DNA of 51,934 bases. It comes from a virus. The position numbers and the translations under genes are program-made. The notes beneath the pieces were generated by a model that was not told the DNA's origin, did not search any database, and saw only the letters and a list, made by a program, of their open reading frames with translations. Location: positions 1 through 51,934 of IMG/VR virus record IMGVR_UViG_3300037340_000128. One strand, 5' to 3'. This document shows, piece after piece, positions 25,542 to 34,194 of this stretch (the first letter of the stretch is position 1; every line of letters starts with the position of its first letter).

Positions 25542-25588
25542 TTGCTTTAACAGTAAGGATGATTGGTTAATTGCGCCATGTTGATAAC

Positions 25589-27910
25589 TTAGATTGCGAT
25601 GTCTTGCGGGCGGATGAAGCACATGCAATTGACGTGTAAAGGAGGAAAGCCAACATCCCCGTAATCCAAAGACATCGTCTTTGCGTTCTCGCCATCTCCC
25701 GCCGTTATCGAATCGCCGTTTTTGAAGAACACGTCATCAATCGGAATGGTCTTGCCTTCCATCGTTTGGCAAAACGGGCATGGATCGGTTGCGGTATACC
25801 AACGGACCGTCTTCACCACGCCGGACTGCTTCCATGCTTCCTTCAAGGCACTGTTGGCGGTGCGGAAGGTTTCCGTCTTTGCCACGCTCGCCGCGCGGGA
25901 GGTGTCGCTCCATTCGTAAATCTGCTCGACACGTTTTGTAATGTCCGCAAGAGATTCCCCAGCCTGGATGCCTTCGTTGATGTGGGTCTCAAGAGCTTCT
26001 AGGGTGGTTTGGTTGTAGCTCTCCGACATCATCTGGACGGACTGCTTCACCGCCGCGCGAGTGGTTTCGTTAAACGGATTGAGATCTGGCTTGCCTATCT
26101 CCGCTGCCGCTGCGAGGGCTTGATGCTCGAACAAAGTTTCCATCGTGGGCGTGAGCGCGCTCGTGGTAATTGAAATCCAGTTGTCGAGGTTGAAGAGCTT
26201 GGAAGGATCGATACCTTTCGTCACGTTCGGCAGATTGGCAAGGACTTCTTTCTTCTGCTCGGCGTTGAGCTTCTGGATGGTTTCAGTAATCTCCTTTTCC
26301 GCCGCGTGGGTATACTCGCTGAACTCCTTCCAAACGGCTTCATCCTTTTCTTTCGTGGATTCGAAAGCCTTGGTCGCGAGCTTTTCCTTTAACGCGTCGG
26401 CGATTTTCTTTGCCAGGTTGCCGCCCAACTCCTGCCGTTGTTTGGCGCGGGTGCGCAGCTTGGTCCTGATGGGCCGGAAGGCAACGCGCATTCCGTTCGC
26501 GGCTTTCATAGTTTTATTCGAATCGTTCTGGGCAGGTCCGTCCGCTTCGGGGTCAACGTCGCCTCCCTCTGCCGGTTCACCTACCGGCTGCATTGTGGTG
26601 GGAGCCATCAGTTTGTCTCCGCCCTCCACCGGACCCAAGCCCATGAAGTTTTCGCGAGCTTCGTTGATCGTAAGCACCGGCTGGCTGCCGACGGATAGTT
26701 GCATCTCGGTCGTGCGTGCGGCGCGGTCCTCTGCCACGGGGTCGATGAACGTGATGTATAAATCATCCCCGTAGCGCGGAATCAATTTCTCGTTCAAATA
26801 TCCACAGATGAGCTGCATGTGCGGCTTGACAACACGCTTTGAAAATACGTAGTCTGCTGTCTCCGCGGTTGCCCTGTTGGTGTCTGATTCGGCGGTGCCT
26901 AAAATAGTTTTCGAAATACCGAATAGCATAAGAATTCGGTCGCGCATGACGAGCGACAGATTCTTGAAGTCCATATCCTTCGGCGTTGCTCCAGCTCCGA
27001 CCCACTTCACTCCCTTGGGCAAGACGGCGATGCGGTTCATATTCTCGATGCCGCCGTGCATATCCATGAAGCTGATCTTCAGAGATTCAATCTGGGTTTC
27101 AGCAACTGCTTCGCTCTCAAGGAAGCCGGCCGGCCGCGCTCCGTTCATGAAGAACTTACGATTGAACTCCATCGCGTAGTTGTCGTTGTCGATGTACTCC
27201 GCGCCGGATTGGACGATGCCCTTGCCTTCGTAGGGATTGGCAGGATCGGGCAAGCGGAAGTGAATGATGCACGCAGGGCTAAAAATGATCGTCCGCGTTT
27301 CCAAGCGCAGCTTGTAGCCGGTGATCTTGTGCGGGAACTGAGTACGGTCAACCACGACGTTCGTTCGGGTGGGGTCGAGCATGTAAATAGCGTCCGGTTT
27401 TGTGAGCTCGTCCTTAACCGGATTGCCCGCCTTGTCCGTCAGAAGCCAGTAGCAATTGCCGACCAGGTTCAGGTGAGCCGACGTTAGGTATTTCAGCTCC
27501 GAACCGATCATGTCCGAGTTCACGCTGTCCAAAAGATCGAGCGCTTCATGCTCGGTCTGTTCCTCCCGGTCTTTGCCGGTCTCTTGAAACAAACGGAAAT
27601 CGGTGTTCTGCACCTCGCGGCCAATGGCATTCACCGCTGCGTAGACATACCCTTTGTTGTTCGCCATCGCCCGTTCCGGGTCGATGTGGTTCGCTCCCGG
27701 CCGTTCGATGACGAACTGATTGCTTGTCTCGATTTCACTGAACTTTCCGCCAACGCCCTTCACCACTCCGTAGCGGGTCATTTTCACGCCGCCCTGCTCC
27801 TGGGAATACAACTCCGGCTCAATGCGGGATGCGAACGGATTCAGACGCTTGAAGGCGCTGCGGATTGACCAGCTTGGCTTTTGCTTTGCGTTGAGGGTGG
27901 GCGATGCCAT
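25589..27910 (-). CDS. Portal protein fused to a MuF-type head protein
   Basis: A 773-residue protein. The first about 430 residues are an HK97-type portal (YVYAAVNAIGREVQNTDFRL, FGISKTILGTAESDTNRATA, then the wing/crown region). After a Pro/Asp-rich linker comes a long helical region. The last about 140 residues form a Mu F-like domain: SVAKTETFRTANSALKEAW, TATDPCPFCQTMEGKTI and FPPLHVNCMCF, with the usual Cys/His pattern. Portal and MuF are normally separate genes, and MuF proteins often enter the cell with DNA. The ATG overlaps the preceding TAA (TAATG). Confidence 0.85.
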   Translation of the reverse strand: MASPTLNAKQKPSWSIRSAFKRLNPFASRIEPELYSQEQGGVKMTRYGVVKGVGGKFSEIETSNQFVIERPGANHIDPERAMANNKGYVYAAVNAIGREVQNTDFRLFQETGKDREEQTEHEALDLLDSVNSDMIGSELKYLTSAHLNLVGNCYWLLTDKAGNPVKDELTKPDAIYMLDPTRTNVVVDRTQFPHKITGYKLRLETRTIIFSPACIIHFRLPDPANPYEGKGIVQSGAEYIDNDNYAMEFNRKFFMNGARPAGFLESEAVAETQIESLKISFMDMHGGIENMNRIAVLPKGVKWVGAGATPKDMDFKNLSLVMRDRILMLFGISKTILGTAESDTNRATAETADYVFSKRVVKPHMQLICGYLNEKLIPRYGDDLYITFIDPVAEDRAARTTEMQLSVGSQPVLTINEARENFMGLGPVEGGDKLMAPTTMQPVGEPAEGGDVDPEADGPAQNDSNKTMKAANGMRVAFRPIRTKLRTRAKQRQELGGNLAKKIADALKEKLATKAFESTKEKDEAVWKEFSEYTHAAEKEITETIQKLNAEQKKEVLANLPNVTKGIDPSKLFNLDNWISITTSALTPTMETLFEHQALAAAAEIGKPDLNPFNETTRAAVKQSVQMMSESYNQTTLEALETHINEGIQAGESLADITKRVEQIYEWSDTSRAASVAKTETFRTANSALKEAWKQSGVVKTVRWYTATDPCPFCQTMEGKTIPIDDVFFKNGDSITAGDGENAKTMSLDYGDVGFPPLHVNCMCFIRPQDIAI

Positions 27911-28317
27911 TACGCGGGCATGATGTTTCCGTCCTTTATTTCGAAAGCGACTGTCGGGGTATCGTACCGGCCAACCCCGCGCGAGTAGGCGCACGCCAGA
28001 GGTTTTTCAATCGTGAGCGGCTCGATGCTTAGAATCTTGTGGTCCTTCGTTGTCGCTATCGGCTGGCTGCAATGCGGGCAGTTCATCACGATCGCATCGT
28101 AGTCGGGCCAAACAATTTCAATGGTTTCCTTGGTGTCTGTTTTCTTGCCGAACATGCCCCATAAGAGGAGGCGAAAGAATCCCTGCGGCGGCTCCAGGCG
28201 CTGCGTGTCGAACGTGCGGATCGGCTCACGCTTGGCGATGAAGCAGTAATCCCCCGGCTGAAGGAGGTCGGCGGAAAAGGGGACGCGGTGGACTTGGAGA
28301 GTTGCGGTGGCTTCCAT
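27910..28317 (-). CDS. Small zinc-binding protein upstream of portal
   Basis: A 135-residue protein with CPHCSQPIATTKDHKILSIE near residues 80-99, a half zinc-ribbon; a later Cys (ACAYSRG) may add a ligand. It lies directly upstream of the portal gene and is coupled to it. The family could not be named; a packaging or head role is suggested only by position. Confidence 0.55.
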   Translation of the reverse strand: MEATATLQVHRVPFSADLLQPGDYCFIAKREPIRTFDTQRLEPPQGFFRLLLWGMFGKKTDTKETIEIVWPDYDAIVMNCPHCSQPIATTKDHKILSIEPLTIEKPLACAYSRGVGRYDTPTVAFEIKDGNIMPA

Positions 28318-28385
28318 GTGCTTTGAATTCTAAAGGTTTGGCCGGTTTTGGCAATCCAGACCTATACACAGGGAAAGAAATCCGG

Positions 28386-28391
28386 TAGAAT
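28386..28391 (+). promoter_or_regulatory. -10 element TAGAAT of the lipoprotein gene
   Basis: TAGAAT lies 27 bases before the ATG, leaving room for a short leader with the AAGGAAGGAA ribosome site. No good -35 is seen. The same hexamer precedes several other plus-strand genes. Confidence 0.45.
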
Positions 28392-28418
28392 GTTGCGATC
28401 CAAGGAAGGAACCAAGCT

Positions 28419-28832
28419 ATGGGACGATACATCGGTTTAATCGGAGCGTGTTTGTGTTTTTTGCTCGACGGATGTTCTGCGGGCGGGAACTCTGTAAGCA
28501 ATGCGTTTGACTTCTCCAGCCCGTCTAGCGTCGTTAAAAAGCTCTTCGAAACGTGTAATGCTGGTGAGTACTCTAAAGCTAAGGATCTGTATACGACAAG
28601 CCTCCAAAAAACCATAGATGGGGAACTCGGTGCTATGGCTGGCGGTATGAAGGGTCTCTGCGACAGTTCCACGAGAAACGGAACTATGACGAGCATTGAA
28701 ATCAAGAGCGAAGAAAAGAGGGGAGAAGGGGCAATAGTTGTTGCGAACATTCATTTTAAGGACAACAGCACAAACGAAGGAGATCAAACTGAGTTGATTA
28801 AAGAGAATGGCGTTTGGAGGGTGGCCAAGTAA
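28419..28832 (+). CDS. Lipoprotein, cargo gene
   Basis: A 137-residue protein with a lipoprotein signal (CFLLDGCS, Cys19 the likely lipidated residue) and a domain of about 100 residues resembling the DUF4878/NTF2-like group (SSVVKKLFETCNAGEYSKAK, then ENGVWRVAK at the end). It should sit on a membrane surface facing out. It is on the plus strand between the terminase and head genes with its own promoter and a strong Shine-Dalgarno, which is the pattern of a moron. It ends one base before the terminase stop. Confidence 0.7.
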   Translation: MGRYIGLIGACLCFLLDGCSAGGNSVSNAFDFSSPSSVVKKLFETCNAGEYSKAKDLYTTSLQKTIDGELGAMAGGMKGLCDSSTRNGTMTSIEIKSEEKRGEGAIVVANIHFKDNSTNEGDQTELIKENGVWRVAK

Positions 28833-28833
28833 C

Positions 28834-30276
28834 TCACGCATCAATCCAATGGATCTTCGGCAGCTCCAAGCCCTGATTGACAAAGCCTTGAATGAGATGC
28901 ACGCATCCGTCTACTTCATCGTCGTGCGACTCAACCCCAAGGTTGAATATCTGACCCAAAAGTTGCTCGCATCCTGTTCGTGGAAATAGCACGGTGCCGT
29001 TCCTGATGTACGGCGCGACAACCTGCAATCGGCTCCGCTTGTCGGTCGTAACTTTCATGGGAACCACGGGAAGCATCATGCGCTCCATCTCTTGTATCGC
29101 CGCTTTCTGATACGCAACGTCTTCAACAAAGAAAATATTCGCCCCGCCCATCTCGCCTGGGATTGCCCTCACGCGCTTCAGGAAATCATGGAAGGTTACG
29201 TGCTCGTTGTACGGATTTGGCCGGATGAAGATTTTGGGCGCGTCGTCCACGTAAAACACTTCGCCTGAAACGATGGCGGTGTAGTCCGCGCCTTCCTTCT
29301 GGCTGATGGCAAGGTCTATGCCGTGGCCTTTCATCGCTGCGATGCCCGTTGGCCGTTCGTCGTAGTAGTGGATGTCCTCCGGCTTGATGATGGCTTCATC
29401 GTCCGCCACGATCTTCAAAAGCATTTCCCGCTGCCACGCGATGGCGCCCATGTCCCGCTCTTTATCGAGTAGCGATTGCTTCGTCGGGTACATCGCGGGC
29501 CAGGTGCAAACGCCCTTAGCGTCGATGAGAGGAAATTCCAAGACTTTGAACCCGGTTCCCGGCGCTTTTAACCGGGAAAGCAGCGCGTCCATGTGCAAGA
29601 GGTTGCCGATGACAACCAGCTTTCCCTTGCGCGCATCCATGCCCGGCATGATTTCCGAATGGAGCCAACGGTCGGTTTTATCTCTGTTCTCTTTTGTGCG
29701 AATCCATTCCCCGTCTTCCGGGTCGTCGATCACAACCAGCTTGGGCCGGTGTTGGAGATGACGGAGCCCGCGGACCTTCTGGCCCCGGCTCCGGGCCAAG
29801 ATGCGGACGCCATTCGAAAGGACGATGTTCTGCTTCTGCCATTCTTCTCCTTCGCCCTTCAAAGCAAAGTCTTCGATGACATTGCCTTTGATCTCTCCGT
29901 AGTCCTGCTTTATAAGCGCGTTGGTTTCGAGCTCGTGCTTGATGGCGGAGATGTTTAACGTCGCCTGGCGGCTGGAATCAGCTACCAAGATGATGAAGGG
30001 ATACTGCTCCGGATGTTCAAGCGCGGCCCAAAGAGGCAAAGCAAGAGAACCGAGCGTGCTTTTGCCCGAGCCGCGAAAGCCGATGATGAGTAACCGGCGG
30101 TCGTCGTCGCTTTCTAACGCATGGATGAGTTCGGAGTGGAACGAAGCAGGCGGATCGGTGAAATACCCGGTGAGGTAAACCAGCGAAAAGCCCAAGAGCG
30201 TTTTGGCACTCTCGCGGCGGCCGTCGTACGAATCGAACGGGGAATCAAGAAGCTGGAGTGGTGCTTGGCTGGACAT
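28834..30276 (-). CDS. terL: Terminase large subunit
   Basis: A 480-residue DNA-packaging motor. The ATPase half has Walker A GFRGSGKS (66-73) and Walker B LVVIDDPE (180-187). The nuclease half has Asp321 (HGIDLAISQKEGADYTAI), Glu385/Asp386 (FFVEDVAYQKAA) and HDDEVDG (451-457), the acidic cluster of the RNase H-like nuclease. Length is normal. It overlaps the small-subunit gene by 32 bases. Confidence 0.93.
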   Translation of the reverse strand: MSSQAPLQLLDSPFDSYDGRRESAKTLLGFSLVYLTGYFTDPPASFHSELIHALESDDDRRLLIIGFRGSGKSTLGSLALPLWAALEHPEQYPFIILVADSSRQATLNISAIKHELETNALIKQDYGEIKGNVIEDFALKGEGEEWQKQNIVLSNGVRILARSRGQKVRGLRHLQHRPKLVVIDDPEDGEWIRTKENRDKTDRWLHSEIMPGMDARKGKLVVIGNLLHMDALLSRLKAPGTGFKVLEFPLIDAKGVCTWPAMYPTKQSLLDKERDMGAIAWQREMLLKIVADDEAIIKPEDIHYYDERPTGIAAMKGHGIDLAISQKEGADYTAIVSGEVFYVDDAPKIFIRPNPYNEHVTFHDFLKRVRAIPGEMGGANIFFVEDVAYQKAAIQEMERMMLPVVPMKVTTDKRSRLQVVAPYIRNGTVLFPRTGCEQLLGQIFNLGVESHDDEVDGCVHLIQGFVNQGLELPKIHWIDA

Positions 30277-30763
30277 CCTCCTTCGGGGCTTCTAACAGTC
30301 CCCAGTTTTGGAAAACGGAACGGATGGCCTGCTTGCGTTCCTCGGGTAGCGGGGTGTTGCGGATCACCGCATCGAGCGTTCCGAGCTTGCGTTCAAAAAC
30401 GCCGGCGTCAAAGAGTTTTTCAAACATGTCCTTGTGCGCCTCGCGGATCTCGCGCAACGCTGCTACCCGGTCCTGCTTGCGGGCAAACTCGTCGTTAGCA
30501 ATGGACCATGCGACGGCCGAGATTTCCATCATCACGTCCTGGAAGGCGGAAAGCGCTTGATTCAGCATCCAGGTGTTGGCACGCTTCGAACGCTCGACAT
30601 AGATGTCATTCAAAAGGGAGCCGAGGTACTTGCGGTCGAGCTTCAACCCGTCAGACTCCAGCCGTGCGGCGAGGGCTACCTGGCTGATCTGCGGATGCTG
30701 GGCAATGACGCTGCGGATGCGGGACTTGTAGTACTGGCGCTGTTCGGTGGAAATCTTGGGCAT
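30245..30763 (-). CDS. terS: Terminase small subunit (probable)
   Basis: A 172-residue helical protein directly upstream of, and overlapping, the large terminase gene. The N-terminal half (SRIRSVIAQHPQISQVALAA ... YLGSLLNDIY) is a helix-turn-helix-like DNA-recognition region; the C-terminal half is coiled and would oligomerise. Identified by position, size and HTH. Confidence 0.7.
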   Translation of the reverse strand: MPKISTEQRQYYKSRIRSVIAQHPQISQVALAARLESDGLKLDRKYLGSLLNDIYVERSKRANTWMLNQALSAFQDVMMEISAVAWSIANDEFARKQDRVAALREIREAHKDMFEKLFDAGVFERKLGTLDAVIRNTPLPEERKQAIRSVFQNWGLLEAPKEDVQPSTTPAS

Positions 30764-30804
30764 TGAGGCGAATAGGGGGGTTTGCTTTTACTCTATATCG
30801 TTGG

Positions 30805-30812
30805 TATAGAAT
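30805..30812 (+). promoter_or_regulatory. Extended -10 promoter TGGTATAGAAT
   Basis: TGG-TATAGA/TAGAAT with a TTGCTT-like -35 about 17 bases upstream (near 30782). It would start a leader of about 25 bases before the ATG at 30842. Confidence 0.5.
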
Positions 30813-30841
30813 TGAAAAGCCCATCGGGAAGGAGTGGCGTA

Positions 30842-31267
30842 ATGGACTATAGAACAAAGCGGTACAAAGAAGGCCTGGAAGGAAAGAAACCAGGCATGTT
30901 CTACGTGGATGAAAAGGCTCACAAGGCACAAGCAGCGGGGTATCGCGATCACCTTAAAAACGAAGACCTCGCCTATAAACTTCAACGATCCAGCGCGACA
31001 CATGAAAAAGATGATTTCGACTATAGCGTTTTGGAGAGACACTACGACCCGCTAGGCGCAGGCTGGCTGTTGCTCTGGGCGGTCGTGTTGCTGGTCCCAG
31101 GAATAGGCCTGGCGGCGACTGTGGTCAATGATTTGACCGGGCCTCACCCCATGCGCCTGCAAAGTCAGGCTCCGGGAATTATCTTCAGTGTGATGTTTTG
31201 TTGGCCCGGACTGTACCTCTTCGTGAAAAGCATTCATCGGGCCTTTTCCCAGCCGATCAAAAGGTAG
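30842..31267 (+). CDS. Membrane protein of unknown function
   Basis: A 141-residue protein from the ATG at 30842, chosen because GGAAGGAG lies at the right distance; a longer frame from 30782 would cover the promoter. The first 70 residues are charged and soluble (starting MDYRTKRYKEGLEGKKPGMF). Two transmembrane helices follow (GWLLLWAVVLLVPGIGLAAT and IIFSVMFCWPGLYLFV). A plus-strand cargo gene beside terminase. Confidence 0.6.
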   Translation: MDYRTKRYKEGLEGKKPGMFYVDEKAHKAQAAGYRDHLKNEDLAYKLQRSSATHEKDDFDYSVLERHYDPLGAGWLLLWAVVLLVPGIGLAATVVNDLTGPHPMRLQSQAPGIIFSVMFCWPGLYLFVKSIHRAFSQPIKR

Positions 31268-31273
31268 ATCGGG

Positions 31274-31462
31274 TCATGCGCTCGGGTTCTTGAGTTCTTT
31301 CAAAAGCTCCGCGACCTTCTTGATATCCTCCGCCTCGCCGATCAGCTCGATCCTCGCCTTGAGGTGGTGAGCTTTCGAAAGGTCGCCGTCCTCATGCAAC
31401 GCCTTCTCCAGCTCCTTCTGGCTCACTGCCGGACCGAATTTTATGGTGTAGTGTTCGATCAT
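31274..31462 (-). CDS. Small helical protein
   Basis: A 62-residue protein starting MIEHYTIKFGPAVSQKELEK. It has a short beta strand and then two charged helices. Its ATG overlaps the stop of the metallopeptidase gene (ATGA), which supports this start over a longer one inside that gene. Not recognised. Confidence 0.55.
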   Translation of the reverse strand: MIEHYTIKFGPAVSQKELEKALHEDGDLSKAHHLKARIELIGEAEDIKKVAELLKELKNPSA

Positions 31463-32079
31463 TTCAAAACTTTGCTCAGATACGCCTTGAGGCCTTTCAC
31501 TTTGAGCGGATGCTTTGCCTTGTGCGGCCAAAACTCGTGCTGATACGGCGAGAACATAATGCGGAACGTGTTCGCGAACATCTCGCGCGGACTCTCATGA
31601 TGACGCACGTGACTGTCGTTCCTGCTTTTTTCGACTATGCCCATCATCTTGAGCCACGTTTTCCATGCTTTGTCTTTGCCGTCTTTCCCCCAATCAGGCA
31701 TATAGCGGTACTGGTAGCAATGTCCCATTTCGTGCGGCAAGACGAATTCTGTCATTGCGAGGGGAATTGAAGTACACCGGCCGAGGAGAATGAAACCCGT
31801 CGGACCCTGCATCTTGTCGTTAAGCTGGCTGCTTGCGATGCCGTTATAGAACTCAGACATGTTGTACGGCAGATTGTAGATATGCAAATTGATCCTGCCC
31901 CTGTCGGGGTACTCGATGTTTTTGAGCACACGACGAATCGCACCCTCATCGTGGGTGTGGAGATCGAGCGTCGGTGCAAGCTCTTGACCGTAGAACCCTG
32001 GTGCCCTGAAACTCGGCCGCATTGGATCGTAACTTTGAACGTACCGCTTAGATTGTCTTGCTGTGTGAAAATGGATCAT
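31459..32079 (-). CDS. HExxH zinc metallopeptidase-like protein
   Basis: A protein of about 206 residues starting MIHFHTARQSKRYVQSYDPM. HEMGH (116-120) is a zincin motif, and Glu166 in HESPREMFANTFR is well placed as the third zinc ligand of a gluzincin-type site. Tyr-rich loops surround the site. No signal peptide. Its partner is the coupled 62-residue gene. Substrate unknown: maturation of a virion protein, toxin or regulator are options. A divergent plus-strand gene starts two bases upstream, so the true start may be a later ATG. Confidence 0.6.
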   Translation of the reverse strand: MIHFHTARQSKRYVQSYDPMRPSFRAPGFYGQELAPTLDLHTHDEGAIRRVLKNIEYPDRGRINLHIYNLPYNMSEFYNGIASSQLNDKMQGPTGFILLGRCTSIPLAMTEFVLPHEMGHCYQYRYMPDWGKDGKDKAWKTWLKMMGIVEKSRNDSHVRHHESPREMFANTFRIMFSPYQHEFWPHKAKHPLKVKGLKAYLSKVLK

Positions 32080-32080
32080 C

Positions 32081-32308
32081 GTGAAATATAAAGCGCTCGT
32101 TGAGAAGTATGAACTCGTGATTACTGATTGTGGTAACGGACTCTGGACGTATACCGTGAGGGGGAACGATGGCTTGATTGGCGGGGCTTTCCATGAAACA
32201 AACAGTTTGCAAAGCGCCAAAGCAGAGGCGGAGGCTCTTGCCCTAAAGACGGAATACGGGGTTATACCGAACGAACCACGCATTGTGAATTGGCAAGAAA
32301 CAAAGTAA
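32081..32308 (+). CDS. Small protein of unknown function
   Basis: A 75-residue protein from a GTG start (KYKALVEKYELVITDCGNGL after the start), predicted beta-beta-beta-alpha with SLQSAKAEAEALALKTEYG. The start is two bases from the oppositely directed peptidase start. A weak extended -10 (TGTGAAAAT) lies 8 bases before the GTG. It may be transcribed as a leaderless mRNA, but the case is weaker than for the genes at 44-45 kb. Confidence 0.5.
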   Translation: MKYKALVEKYELVITDCGNGLWTYTVRGNDGLIGGAFHETNSLQSAKAEAEALALKTEYGVIPNEPRIVNWQETK

Positions 32309-32357
32309 TTCCGGGAAGCCCCTTTGCCCGACGTATTGAGCGGTCGCGGCTTCAAAA

Positions 32358-32717
32358 CTACGCTGCTGGCTGGTTGGTTTCGGTTCCGCTTCCACCATCG
32401 CCAACTCCGGCGTTTGCCTTGAGTTCGGCTGCGATAGTTTCTGCTTCGACGGCGTTCTGCTCGGCGGTGTTCGTTGCCGCGACTTCTTCGTCTGTCGATG
32501 CGTCGGTAAGGGCGGCCTTAAGCTGATCGGCGGTCTTACGCGCTTCCGTTGCGACGTTGGCTGCGGCATCTGCATCGGCTTGCGCCTGCACTGCCAGTTT
32601 CAACCGCTCGGCGGCCGCTTGGTCTGCGGGCGATACCGTTTCCGGCTTGGCTACGTCGGCCTGCCCCTTGAAGGCTATGCCGCCGTTCGGATGAGCTACA
32701 AAATGGTTATCTTCCAT
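32358..32717 (-). CDS. Ala/Glu-rich helical protein
   Basis: A 119-residue low-complexity protein: a short N-terminal part with HFVAHPNGGIAFKGQADV, then a long Ala-rich coiled region (about 25-104) and a Gly/Thr tail. The composition suggests a single long helix. The leader has AAAGGTCGTCAAATTACTAA ending 8 bases before the ATG, the element shared with other genes here. Function unknown. Confidence 0.5.
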   Translation of the reverse strand: MEDNHFVAHPNGGIAFKGQADVAKPETVSPADQAAAERLKLAVQAQADADAAANVATEARKTADQLKAALTDASTDEEVAATNTAEQNAVEAETIAAELKANAGVGDGGSGTETNQPAA

Positions 32718-32741
32718 GTGATTTAGTAATTTGACGACCTT

Positions 32742-33230
32742 TTAGAGTGAACGGATTTTCTCGGCTGTGCTGCGGGCTTTTGCCGCCTGATCTCGGAAGA
32801 ACTTCGCGGTTTGATCGCTTCCCTCGGCGTTCTCCGTCTCGCCCTTCGCTTGCTCGCGCTTCGATGCCACTATCTTTTCGGCCTCGCCGCGCTCTTTGTC
32901 GGATTCGTACTTCTCCTGGCCGGACATGAGGTCGCGGCGGACTAGCTTCATCGGCTTATGGCAGGTTGAGCAATCCCTAGAAATCTCCAGCTCGATGCCT
33001 GCGAAAGCGGTGCTTATGGGTTCCTCATGGTCGTTCTCGCAGAGCCAAAAGCCCTTCTCTTCCATCGCGGCCACTTCTTTGATGCGGGCATCTATCGTGT
33101 CAGCTTCTTTGTTCAACCGCTCTACGAGAGTCCGCTTTTCGCTGGCAGTGCGGTCCGCAAGGCGGCCGTTCAAATCGTTCAGCGCCGCTTCGCGCTCATG
33201 CCGCCACCGATACGCGATTTTCGAATACAC
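32742..33230 (-). CDS. DksA/TraR-like coiled-coil zinc protein
   Basis: A 162-residue protein with an N-terminal coiled hairpin (about 5-58, HEREAALNDLNGRLADRTAS ... TIDARIKEVAAMEEKG) and a Cys pair CSTC (about 87-90) plus an earlier Cys at about 64. This recalls DksA/TraR proteins, which enter the RNA polymerase secondary channel. A charged helical tail follows. The four-Cys finger is incomplete as far as can be seen, so the assignment is tentative. Confidence 0.45.
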   Translation of the reverse strand: MYSKIAYRWRHEREAALNDLNGRLADRTASEKRTLVERLNKEADTIDARIKEVAAMEEKGFWLCENDHEEPISTAFAGIELEISRDCSTCHKPMKLVRRDLMSGQEKYESDKERGEAEKIVASKREQAKGETENAEGSDQTAKFFRDQAAKARSTAEKIRSL

Positions 33231-33312
33231 TTTGGCTAGGAATCTGAAACATTGGGGGATGGTTTAATGATAATATTCGGGCAACATTTGTCAATTCACA
33301 GGAGCGTATACG

Positions 33313-33702
33313 ATGACCTTCGAGGAGTTTCAGAATGCGGCGGCAGAAACACTGCTTGCTGAGGCGAAGACTTGCTTTGATACATCGAAGAACTTTCCCG
33401 CACCCTGGGCAGGAAGAGCGCCGTTAGTCCTTGAAGCACAGTTTTACATGGCGGAACTGGATCGGAGGGAAGCCGCCCTCGAACGCGCTGAGAGCCGGAG
33501 GATCGCAACGAGGGACTTCCGCATGGAACTTATCGTTATCTTTCTCATCGGGCTGGAACTGGTCATGGGAATCTGGGGGATCGTTGCCGCCACGAAGGAA
33601 AGCAAGGAGCAGGCGAAGATAATGGATCGGGTGGTGCAAGGGTTGGACCGCGTAGAGAAGGCGGCAAACCGCGCCGGAAATATGAACCTGCTCCGCCATT
33701 AG
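33313..33702 (+). CDS. Single-span membrane protein
   Basis: A 129-residue protein: soluble helical N-terminus (starting MTFEEFQNAAAETLLAEAKT), one transmembrane helix (LIVIFLIGLELVMGIWGIV) and a charged helical tail. AGGAG stands 8 bases before the ATG, and TGATAATAT near 33267 may be its -10. The first of a run of plus-strand genes up to 34945. Function unknown. Confidence 0.6.
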   Translation: MTFEEFQNAAAETLLAEAKTCFDTSKNFPAPWAGRAPLVLEAQFYMAELDRREAALERAESRRIATRDFRMELIVIFLIGLELVMGIWGIVAATKESKEQAKIMDRVVQGLDRVEKAANRAGNMNLLRH

Positions 33703-33752
33703 GTTCTGCCAAAAATGTCTTCCTCTTTCGTCAAGCAGGTACTATGAAATGG

Positions 33753-33758
33753 TAGAAT
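33753..33758 (+). promoter_or_regulatory. Extended -10 promoter TGGTAGAAT
   Basis: TGG directly before TAGAAT makes an extended -10 without a clear -35. It lies 28 bases before the ATG at 33787. Confidence 0.5.
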
Positions 33759-33786
33759 CTTAATTCTGTCAAATTGAAACCTCAGC

Positions 33787-34185
33787 ATGAGGCATACTCA
33801 GCGAGTGGAAACGCGCGACAAAATTATCAGCAGTATCGTTTCGCCGCTGTCGTTCTATGCGCTGGCGCTTTTGATTGTTGAGGGTTTTCTGATCTCAGCC
33901 GGACGTCTATTTAACCTGCCGGATCTCGCCCGCATCATTTTGGTCGGAGTCGGGATCGCCCTGTTCGTGGGTGTTATTTGGGTCGTCACGTACCTCGTCA
34001 TCAAGAAGCCGAGGAGTTTGGTGTTTTCCGATCTGTCCCACCTTGCATATGCGGAAATGGTCTATGGAACGGATAAGACTGCGAGCGATCCTTCGGTTGA
34101 GATCGTTCAAGCACCTGCGATTTCAAAGCAGCCAGAACGCCTTCAAATCCCCCAAATGACCGGGGTGGAAGGACAAAAAGAATAG
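33787..34185 (+). CDS. Two-span membrane protein
   Basis: A 132-residue protein with two transmembrane helices (SFYALALLIVEGFLISAG and IILVGVGIALFVGVIWVVTY) and a Pro/Gln-rich cytoplasmic tail. No Shine-Dalgarno; own promoter upstream. Probably co-transcribed with the Cas2-like gene 9 bases later. Function unknown. Confidence 0.55.
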   Translation: MRHTQRVETRDKIISSIVSPLSFYALALLIVEGFLISAGRLFNLPDLARIILVGVGIALFVGVIWVVTYLVIKKPRSLVFSDLSHLAYAEMVYGTDKTASDPSVEIVQAPAISKQPERLQIPQMTGVEGQKE

Positions 34186-34194
34186 GGCACGCAA

